From contig NZ_JAJQMN010000002.1 of the NCBI RefSeq assembly GCF_028994775.1, positions 62,001 to 126,000 on the forward strand: 64,000 nucleotides of DNA, given 5' to 3'. Positions within the stretch are counted from its first letter, which is position 1; each line of letters starts with the position of its first letter. The notes beneath the pieces are model-generated. The model was not told the DNA's origin. It made no database searches and saw only the letters and a program-made list of their open reading frames with translations. The translations under genes were made by a program, and so were the position numbers. This document shows, piece by piece, positions 58,278 to 64,000 of the stretch. Source of the DNA: Promicromonospora iranensis (GTDB taxonomy: Bacteria; Actinomycetota; Actinomycetes; Actinomycetales; Cellulomonadaceae).

Positions 58278-60370
58278 CGCAGGAACGCCGCTGCCACGCC
58301 CGCGTCGACGGGCACGTGCAGTCCGGTCGTGTGCGAGAAGTCCGAGGTGCACAGCGCGAACACGGCGGACGCCACGTTCTCGGGCAGCACCTCCCGCTTG
58401 AGCAGCGTGCGCTGCGCGTAGAACTCGCCCAGCTTCTCCTCCGGCACCCCGTACACCGCTGCCCGGTTGGCACCCCAGCCGGACGCGAAGATGCCAGACC
58501 CGCGCACGACGCCGTCGGGGTTCACGCCATTCACCCGGATGCCGTGCTGCCCCAGCTCGGCGGCGAGCAGCCGCACCTGGTGCGCCTGGTCGGCCTTGGT
58601 CGCCGAGTAGGCGATGTTGTTCGGCCCCGCGAACACGGAGTTCTTCGAGGAGATGTACACGATGTCGCCGCCGAGTCCCTGGTCCACCAGCACCCGCGCG
58701 GCTTCACGTGAAACCAGGAACGAGCCCTTGGCCATGACGCTGTGCTGCAGGTCCCAGTCGGCCTCGGTGGTGTCGAAGAGCGACCGCGACAGGGACAGGC
58801 CCGCGTTGTTCACCACGAGGTCCACACCGCCGAACGCAAGCACGGCCGCACGGATCCCGGCCTGCACCGCCGCCTCGGACGACACGTCCATGGCGACGCC
58901 GATCGCGACGTCCGCCGACCCCAGCTCCGCGGCTGCGGCGGCGGCCTTCTCGGCGTCCAGGTCGGCGACCACGACGCACGCGCCCTCGGCGGCGAGCCGC
59001 TGCGCGATCGCCTTGCCGATGCCCAACGCCGCCCCGGTCACCAGGGCGACCCGCGTCGCCAGCGGCTTAGGCGCTGGCATGCGCTGCAGCTTCGCCTCCT
59101 CGAGCGCCCAGTACTCGATGCGGAACTTCTCGTCCTCGGCGATGGGTGCGTACGTGGAGATGGTCTCCGCGCCACGCATCACGTTGATCGCGTTGACGTA
59201 GAACTCGCCGGCCACCCGCGCCGTCTGCTTGTTGCGCCCGTACGAGAACATGCCCACGCCGGGCACCAGCACGATCGCCGGGTCGGCGCCACGCATCGCC
59301 GGCGGCTCCTCGCCACGCGCCCGCGCCGCCTCCGCGCCACGTTCGTAGTACGCCGCGTAGTCCGCACGGTAGGCGGTGTGCGCCTCGCGCAGGGCGGTGA
59401 CCGTCTCCTCCACGGTGGCCGACGTCGGGACGTCCACCACCAACGGCTTCACCTTGGTGCGCAGGAAGTGGTCGGGGCACGAGGTGCCGAGCTCGGCGAG
59501 CGGCAGCAGCCGCTCCCGTGCGAGGAGGTCCAGCACGACGTCGGAGTCGGTGAAGTGGCCGACCTGCGGCGCGTCCGCCGACGCGATGCCGCGGATCACG
59601 GGGGCGAGCGCTGCCGCGCGGGCCCGGCGCTCGGCGTCGGGCAGGGGCTCGTAACCGGGGCGCACGGCGCCGAAGGGGTGCACGCCGTCGGCCGCGAGTG
59701 CCGCCGTCCGCGTCTCGATGAACGCCTCTGCCCGGCGGATGATGTCGAGCGAGCGCGCCTCGCACTCCTCGCTCGTGTCGCCCCAGGCGGTGATGCCGTG
59801 ACCACCCAGGATGCAGCCGATGGCCTGCGGGTTCTCCGCCTTGATCGCGGCGATGTCCAGGCCGAGCTGGAAGCCGGGGCGGCGCCACGGCACCCACACG
59901 ACCTCGTCGCCGAAGATCTCGCGGGTGAGTGCCTCGCCGTCGGCCGCGGCGGCCACCGCGATGCCGGAGTCGGGGTGCAGGTGGTCCACGTGGGCGGCGT
60001 CGACCAGGCCGTGCATCGCCGTGTCGATCGAGGGCGCCGCACCGCCCTTGCCGTGCAGGCAGTAGTCGAAGGCAGCGACCATCTCGTCCTCGCGGTCCAC
60101 ACCCGGGTACACGTCGACGAGCGCCCGCATCCGGTCCAGGCGCAGCACCGCCAGGCCCTTGGCCCGGAGCGTGCCGAGGTCTCCCCCGGAGCCCTTGACC
60201 CACAGCAGCTCCACGGGCTCGCCCGTCACGGGGTCGGTGGCGTGCCCCTTCGCGGACGTGTTGCCGCCCGCGTAGTTGGTGTTCCTGGGATCGGCGCCCA
60301 GCCGGTTCGAGCGGGCGACGAGCGAGGTGACCGTCGGGTTGTCTGTCGCGTCGGCAGTCTGGTTCGTCAT
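58274..60370 (-). CDS. rhaEW: RhaEW: rhamnulose-1-phosphate aldolase / lactaldehyde dehydrogenase fusion
   Basis: ATG 60370 overlaps the esterase stop and gives 698 residues. Residues 1-430 form a class II aldolase-type domain (NTNYAGGNTSAKG, DHLHPDSGIAVA, CILGGHGITAWGDTS). Residues 440-698 form a short-chain dehydrogenase with glycine motif VTGAALGIGKAIAQ, NNAG and the catalytic YSATK near 587. Fused enzymes of this kind in other bacteria split L-rhamnulose-1-phosphate to dihydroxyacetone phosphate and L-lactaldehyde and oxidise the latter to lactate. Lactate can then enter LutABC, encoded 20 kb away. Confidence 0.93.
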   Translation of the reverse strand: MTNQTADATDNPTVTSLVARSNRLGADPRNTNYAGGNTSAKGHATDPVTGEPVELLWVKGSGGDLGTLRAKGLAVLRLDRMRALVDVYPGVDREDEMVAAFDYCLHGKGGAAPSIDTAMHGLVDAAHVDHLHPDSGIAVAAAADGEALTREIFGDEVVWVPWRRPGFQLGLDIAAIKAENPQAIGCILGGHGITAWGDTSEECEARSLDIIRRAEAFIETRTAALAADGVHPFGAVRPGYEPLPDAERRARAAALAPVIRGIASADAPQVGHFTDSDVVLDLLARERLLPLAELGTSCPDHFLRTKVKPLVVDVPTSATVEETVTALREAHTAYRADYAAYYERGAEAARARGEEPPAMRGADPAIVLVPGVGMFSYGRNKQTARVAGEFYVNAINVMRGAETISTYAPIAEDEKFRIEYWALEEAKLQRMPAPKPLATRVALVTGAALGIGKAIAQRLAAEGACVVVADLDAEKAAAAAAELGSADVAIGVAMDVSSEAAVQAGIRAAVLAFGGVDLVVNNAGLSLSRSLFDTTEADWDLQHSVMAKGSFLVSREAARVLVDQGLGGDIVYISSKNSVFAGPNNIAYSATKADQAHQVRLLAAELGQHGIRVNGVNPDGVVRGSGIFASGWGANRAAVYGVPEEKLGEFYAQRTLLKREVLPENVASAVFALCTSDFSHTTGLHVPVDAGVAAAFLR

Positions 60371-61353
60371 CGGGCTGCTGCTTCCGTTTCGGGTCGGTGC
60401 CCTCCGTCGGTCGAGCTCGTCGGGACCGAGGTCCCGGCGAGCTCGGCCGGCGGGGGCGTTGCGTCTCGGTGGTGCGGTGGTTCGTGCGACGTGCCGACGA
60501 GCCCGTCGGCGGTGAGCCAGGTCGCGATGCGCGCGATGCTGCGTGCCGCGCCGGCGGTGTCGGGCTCGTTGAGGTGGCCGTGATAGGTGCTGTCCTCGCG
60601 GACGAGCAGCACGTCGACCCCGGCGGCGGCGAGCTCGGCGCAGTAGGCCTCGCCCGAGGACCGCAGCGCGTCGTGGTCGGACGTGACGACGAACGTGGGC
60701 GGCAGCCCGCGCAGGTCCTGCCCTCCGGGGTGGGCGTAGGGGGAGAACGGGAGGTCGCTGTGGCCGAGGTAGTTGGCGCCCATCGCGCGCATCGCCTCGG
60801 GCGGGAAGTCCCGTTCTGGCGGCAGCGCCGCGATCTTCTCGGCGAGCTCCGGGCTCGGCGTCGGGAGCTCGTAGTGCGCCACGGGGTAGGCGAGCACGAT
60901 GGACCGCGGCAGCGGTCCGCCCGTGTCGCGCAGGCGCAGCGACGCGCCGGCAGCCAGGTTGCCGCCGGCGCTCGCCCCACCCAGCGACCAGCGGTCCGGC
61001 CCGACGCCGAGACCGGCGTCCCGCGCCCAGCCGTAGGCGAACGTGACCTCCTCGGACGCGACGGGGAACCGCACCCCGCCGGCCGCGTCGGCCGTGTCCG
61101 GGTCCCGGTAGTCGAGCTCGGGTGCGAGCTGGTAGTCCACGCTCACGACCACGACGCCGACGGCCGCTAGGCTGCGCGCGACCCAGTCGGCCTCCGGCAT
61201 GTCGAGGTCGCCGTGCATGAAGGCGCCGCCGTGCGCCCACACCAGGCCGGCCACCCGCCCGACGTCGGCCGCGGGCTCGTAGACCCGCACCCGCAGGTCG
61301 CCGTGCGGGCCGTCCAGCACGCGGTCCGCGACGGGGACGCTCACGCGCCCCAT
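60367..61353 (-). CDS. Alpha/beta hydrolase (HSL-like esterase) in the rhamnose operon
   Basis: The 328-residue protein has the hormone-sensitive-lipase pattern: oxyanion motif WAHGGAFMHGD, nucleophile elbow GGASAGGN, acid in VVTSDHDALRSSG and histidine in STYHGHLNEPD. No signal peptide, so it acts inside the cell. Start ATG 61353 has GGAGG 10 nt upstream; GTG 61344 would give a GTGA overlap with rhaI and is also possible. Lying between rhaI and rhaEW, it may remove acetyl or feruloyl groups from imported rhamnosides. The C-terminal 40 residues are low-complexity. Confidence 0.85.
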   Translation of the reverse strand: MGRVSVPVADRVLDGPHGDLRVRVYEPAADVGRVAGLVWAHGGAFMHGDLDMPEADWVARSLAAVGVVVVSVDYQLAPELDYRDPDTADAAGGVRFPVASEEVTFAYGWARDAGLGVGPDRWSLGGASAGGNLAAGASLRLRDTGGPLPRSIVLAYPVAHYELPTPSPELAEKIAALPPERDFPPEAMRAMGANYLGHSDLPFSPYAHPGGQDLRGLPPTFVVTSDHDALRSSGEAYCAELAAAGVDVLLVREDSTYHGHLNEPDTAGAARSIARIATWLTADGLVGTSHEPPHHRDATPPPAELAGTSVPTSSTDGGHRPETEAAAR

Positions 61354-62516
61354 CCGGCCTGGGCGCCTCCGACCCGCTCTGCGGCGATCTTCTCGGCATA
61401 GCCGGACGCCGCGAAGGCGGCGGTCGGGTTCGGTTCCAGTCCCATCTCCTCGCGCACCTCGGCGACGAGCGGCCGGACGTCGGTGTCGTACGCGTCCATG
61501 AGGACGGCGTGCGCGCCGAGCACGTCACCGGAGAGCTGCGCCGCCGTGAGCGCCTCGACGTCGACGAGCAGGGCCTTCGCCGTCGCCTCCTGGACGTTCA
61601 TGACCGACCGGATCTGGGCGGGGATCTTCGGCTCGATGTTGTGGCACTGGTCGAGCATGAAGTTGACACCGCTGTCCGGAGCGTGGGCGCCGGCGGAGAC
61701 GATCTCGTGCATGATCCGGAACAGCTGGAACGGGTCCGCGGCGCCGACCATGAGGTCGTCGTCGGCGTAGAAGCGGCTGTTGAAGTCGAACGCGCCGAGG
61801 CGGCCCTGGCGCAGCAGCTGCGCCACGATGAACTCGATGTTGGTGCCGGGGGCGTGGTGGCCGGTGTCGAGCACCACCTTGGCCCGGTCGCCCAGGGCCA
61901 TGACGTGCAGCAGGGACGTGCCCCAGTCCGGGACGTCGGTGATGTAGAACGCGGGCTCGAAGAACTTGTACTCGAGCACCATGTGCTGATCGTCGTCGAG
62001 CGCGCCGTAGATCTCGCTCAGCGACTCGGCGATCCGGTCCTGCCGGGCCCGGATCGAGTCCTGGCCGGGGTAGTTGAGACCGTCGGAGAGCCAGACCTTG
62101 AGGTCCTTGGAGCCCGTCGCCCGCATGACGTCGATGCACTGCTTGTGGTGGTCGACCGCCTTGGCCCGCACCCGGGGGTCCGGGTGGGCGAGGGAGCCCA
62201 GCATGAAGTCGTCGTCCTGGAAGACGTTCGAGTTGATCATGCCGATCCGCACGCCCAGGCCCTCCGCGTGCCGCGCGAGCGCCTCGAAGTCGTCGACCAG
62301 GTCCCAGGGGATGTGCAGACTGACCCGCGGGGCGACACCGGTGTACTGGTGGACCTGCGCGGCGTCGGCCACCTTCTCGAACGGGTCGCGCGGCACGCCC
62401 GCCTGGCCGAAGACCTTGAACCTCGTCCCCGAGTTGCCGAACGCCCACGACGGCAGCTCGATCGTCTGTTCCTTGAGCGCGGCCTTGGCTTCCGCGACAC
62501 GTGTGGATGCCGCCAT
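61341..62516 (-). CDS. rhaI: L-rhamnose isomerase
   Basis: ATG 62516 with GGAGG 6 nt upstream gives 391 residues. It is a RhaI-type (Pseudomonas stutzeri class) isomerase barrel: SWAFGNSGTRFKVFGQAGVP, SLHIPWDLVDD, metal-ligand regions MVLEYKFFEPAFY and KVVLDTGHHAPGTNIEF, and FDFNSRFYADDDLMVGAADP. It converts L-rhamnose to L-rhamnulose. First gene of the operon rhaI, esterase, rhaEW, rhaB. A well-formed promoter and a TGAAACGATTCA operator lie upstream. Confidence 0.93.
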   Translation of the reverse strand: MAASTRVAEAKAALKEQTIELPSWAFGNSGTRFKVFGQAGVPRDPFEKVADAAQVHQYTGVAPRVSLHIPWDLVDDFEALARHAEGLGVRIGMINSNVFQDDDFMLGSLAHPDPRVRAKAVDHHKQCIDVMRATGSKDLKVWLSDGLNYPGQDSIRARQDRIAESLSEIYGALDDDQHMVLEYKFFEPAFYITDVPDWGTSLLHVMALGDRAKVVLDTGHHAPGTNIEFIVAQLLRQGRLGAFDFNSRFYADDDLMVGAADPFQLFRIMHEIVSAGAHAPDSGVNFMLDQCHNIEPKIPAQIRSVMNVQEATAKALLVDVEALTAAQLSGDVLGAHAVLMDAYDTDVRPLVAEVREEMGLEPNPTAAFAASGYAEKIAAERVGGAQAGWGA

Positions 62517-62554
62517 GGCGTCCTCCCTCTCCGCGCACTCCCTCGTGCACACCT

Positions 62555-62600
62555 TGAAACGATTCAGTCGGAGCCTATGTCGACGGCGGCGGCGGGTCAA
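62555..62600 (-). promoter_or_regulatory. Promoter and operator of the rhamnose operon
   Basis: On the minus strand TTGACC (62595-62600), a 17-bp spacer and TAGGCT (62572-62577) form a good vegetative promoter. Five bases further on lies TGAATCGTTTCA (62555-62566), a 10-of-12 palindrome that would cover the transcription start. The regulator is not identified; the site matches the one before uxaA. Confidence 0.7.
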
Positions 62601-62632
62601 GAGCGGTGGTCGCGGGCACGCCTCCCCAGGAC

Positions 62633-62683
62633 GAGAAACGTCAGGTGACCGGCAGCACGAGCTGCCGGTCACCTGACGTTCTC
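62633..62683. repeat. Family A palindrome between rhaI promoter and amidase gene
   Basis: AACGTCAGGTGACCGGCAGC (62637-62656) pairs perfectly with 62661-62680 around a 4-nt loop. It shares AACGTCAGGTG with the elements at 41688 and (in part) 37712. It lies just after the amidase stop region and may end the amidase transcript's downstream neighbour or the amidase itself. Confidence 0.8.
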
Positions 62684-62703
62684 ACGGCCCGGAGGGCGCG
62701 GGG

Positions 62704-64000
62704 TCAGTACCGCGAGTCGGCGTACGCGAGGTAGGTCTTGGACGTGATGAGCGACCGGCGCAGCGCCGCCTCGGTCTGGCTACCGCTCAGCCGTGTCACC
62801 CAGGCGTCGCGCTGTGCGGCCGTCGGCGTGATGTTCACGTAGTGCTGGTAGGTCTCCGTCACCCGCAGCCGCAGGGCGGCCCGGCTGTCCCAGATCGCCT
62901 GGACCACGCCCTGCTTGCCGAGCGTGGACAGCCGCGAGACCCAGACGTTGCGCTGATGCGTCGTGGGCCGCTGGTTCAGGATGTCCCGGTACAGCGCGTT
63001 CACGTAACCGGCCTTGGTGCCACCCGCGTTCCGGTAGTAGGCCGACGACTTCCACATGAGGTAGGGCTCGACCTCGTCCACGGCGAGGCTCCCCTGCTTG
63101 ATCAGCGAGACGTAGCCGGAGACCTGCGTGGACGTCGGCGTGTAGCCGAGCGTCGCCTGGAACGCCGAGACCACCCGCGCGCTGCGGTACTGGTTGGACT
63201 TCTCCATGGTGTCGGCGAGCACGCCCGTCCCGCTCGCGGACACCCGATAGCCCCAGTTCCTGATCTCGGCGGAGGTGGCCGGGCGTCCGAGCATGTCCTG
63301 GTAGATCGCCTGGACCGCGTTCCGGTACTTCTCGGCCACCTCGGAGTACTGCCGGGCGTATGCCGCCGCACTGTCCTGGATGCTCGACAGCGCCGGATAG
63401 GCGAGGTTGCCCGGGCACTCGGTCTGGTGCGTGTCCCGGTGTCCGAACACCCGCGGCAGGACCACCTGCTGGCCCGCGTCGTACCGACCACCGGCCGTGC
63501 GGCCCGCTGAGGTGAAGGTCGCCGACGTGTCCGGGTCGACCCCGTACTGCGCCAGCCGGAAGCCGGCGATCTCCGCGACGCTGTCCTTCTGCGCCGCGGA
63601 CGGGGCCACGTTCGTGTACGTGCCGACCATCGAGACGCCGACGGTCCGGGTGTTGAAGCCGCCTGCGTGCGCGCCGATGATCGGGGCCGTGATGCTGCCC
63701 TGGGCGCCCTCGTAGATATTTCCCCACTTGTCGACCAGGAAGTTGTAGCCGATGTCGCACCAGCCGTTGCCGTTCTGGTGGTACGCCTGGTCGTTGCGGA
63801 TGAGCTGCATCGCCTCGGCGACCGTCGCGTAGTCGTTCGGGTTCACCGTGTGGTGCACGACGGCACCCTCGAGCCGGTCCGCCGCGCCCCACGTCGTCCC
63901 TGCCGTCCCCGTGCCGCCTTCGGGCGGGCACTCGGGGATCGCACGTGGCGGGGCCGCGCCCCACTGGGCACGCGTGATGATCGTGGGCCCGTTGGTGGCC
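62704..64000 (-). CDS. PGRP/amidase_2-type N-acetylmuramoyl-L-alanine amidase with DUF4214-like C-terminus (5' end outside window)
   Basis: The frame is open to the right edge, so the N-terminus (probably a signal peptide) is missing. Visible from the edge: PTIITRAQWGA, then GAVVHHTVNPNDY, GWCDIGYNFLVDKWGNIYEG and FGHRDTHQTECPGN. These give the zinc ligands of type 2 amidases/peptidoglycan recognition proteins (His in HHT, His in GHRD and the Cys in ECPGN). The remaining part, about the last 230 residues, has repeated helical units (AIYQDMLGRPATSAEIRNWG, ALYRDILNQRPTTHQRNVWV) of the DUF4214 type. It should cleave the stem peptide from muramic acid outside the cell. Confidence 0.88.
   Translation of the reverse strand, partial: ATNGPTIITRAQWGAAPPRAIPECPPEGGTGTAGTTWGAADRLEGAVVHHTVNPNDYATVAEAMQLIRNDQAYHQNGNGWCDIGYNFLVDKWGNIYEGAQGSITAPIIGAHAGGFNTRTVGVSMVGTYTNVAPSAAQKDSVAEIAGFRLAQYGVDPDTSATFTSAGRTAGGRYDAGQQVVLPRVFGHRDTHQTECPGNLAYPALSSIQDSAAAYARQYSEVAEKYRNAVQAIYQDMLGRPATSAEIRNWGYRVSASGTGVLADTMEKSNQYRSARVVSAFQATLGYTPTSTQVSGYVSLIKQGSLAVDEVEPYLMWKSSAYYRNAGGTKAGYVNALYRDILNQRPTTHQRNVWVSRLSTLGKQGVVQAIWDSRAALRLRVTETYQHYVNITPTAAQRDAWVTRLSGSQTEAALRRSLITSKTYLAYADSRY

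Noticed and set aside
60371-61528. 5' extension of the rhaEW frame to 1084 codons
   Set aside because: The extension runs antiphase through the esterase gene; ATG 60370 overlaps the esterase stop and starts the known domain.
1-64000. tRNA, rRNA or mobile-element genes
   Set aside because: No cloverleaf-like or rRNA sequence, transposase or integrase motif was recognised anywhere; a covariance search would be needed to exclude small RNAs.

Overview
The window is very G+C-rich DNA with densely packed genes, frequent GTG starts, many 4-bp ATGA/GTGA stop-start overlaps and TANNNT-type -10 boxes next to start codons. Gene content (many LacI regulators, sugar ABC importers, secreted glycan-active enzymes, leaderless regulator genes) points to a saprophytic actinobacterium, probably in the Micrococcales near Promicromonosporaceae or Cellulomonadaceae. 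That placement is inferred from gene content, not from a marker gene. I saw no rRNA, tRNA, CRISPR array, phage or transposase gene.

Layout. 1-5.6 kb: a redox operon (F420-type quinone reductase, MDR oxidoreductase, ThuA-like protein) opposite a TetR gene with two adjacent operator palindromes, then a DadA-like flavoenzyme and a YghZ-type aldo/keto reductase. 5.6-7.7 kb: a secreted GH19 chitinase and a damaged Fic gene. 7.7-15.1 kb: a LacI regulator and a divergent three-gene operon of secreted proteins that all carry CBM32-like discoidin modules (a clan GH-A hydrolase, a DUF1996 protein, a beta-helix protein); two identical operators flank the shared region. 15.1-28.4 kb: a pectin/uronate region with altronate dehydratase, a sugar ABC importer, a LacI-DUF6807 fusion, two Gfo/Idh/MocA oxidoreductases, an AEC transporter and a pectate lyase; operators built on GAAACCGGTTTC tie the importer, regulator and lyase together. 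28.5-34.1 kb: mostly household genes (KAS III, SprT-like, DUF1963) and a luciferase-like/FAD-oxidase fusion with a MarR regulator. 34.3-38.2 kb: an LldR-like GntR regulator and lutABC (L-lactate oxidation). 38.2-41.7 kb: DUF2000, AraC, a uridine-kinase-like protein and a glycosyltransferase. 41.8-46.3 kb: LacI plus an oxidoreductase-DUF993-isomerase operon. 46.4-56.6 kb: a second importer operon (solute-binding protein, two permeases, YesL-like DUF624) with DUF2264 and a hydroxyacid dehydrogenase, divergent from a heparinase-like gene and a DeoR-HTH/sugar-binding hybrid regulator. 56.7-62.5 kb: an L-rhamnose operon (rhaI, an esterase, the rhaEW fusion, rhaB). 62.7 kb to the end: a PGRP-type amidase cut by the window edge.

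How it fits together. PL1 pectate lyase, altronate dehydratase, the L-rhamnose operon and a YesL-type importer read as a pectin/rhamnogalacturonan programme. Rhamnose catabolism ends in lactaldehyde, then lactate, and lutABC can take lactate to pyruvate. The chitinase and the three-protein discoidin operon suggest a separate attack on a complex, perhaps fungal, glycan.

The most unusual structural signal is three families of long palindromes. Family A is at 37712, 41688 and 62633; family B at 39584 and 46301; family C at 15061, 26901, 50888 and 58209. Most sit between genes, but three copies lie in frame inside coding sequences (lutC, the DUF2264 gene, rhaB), where family C is read as a recurring LVEPVETG-like peptide. 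The second is a Fic gene whose N-terminus was lost by an out-of-frame internal deletion.
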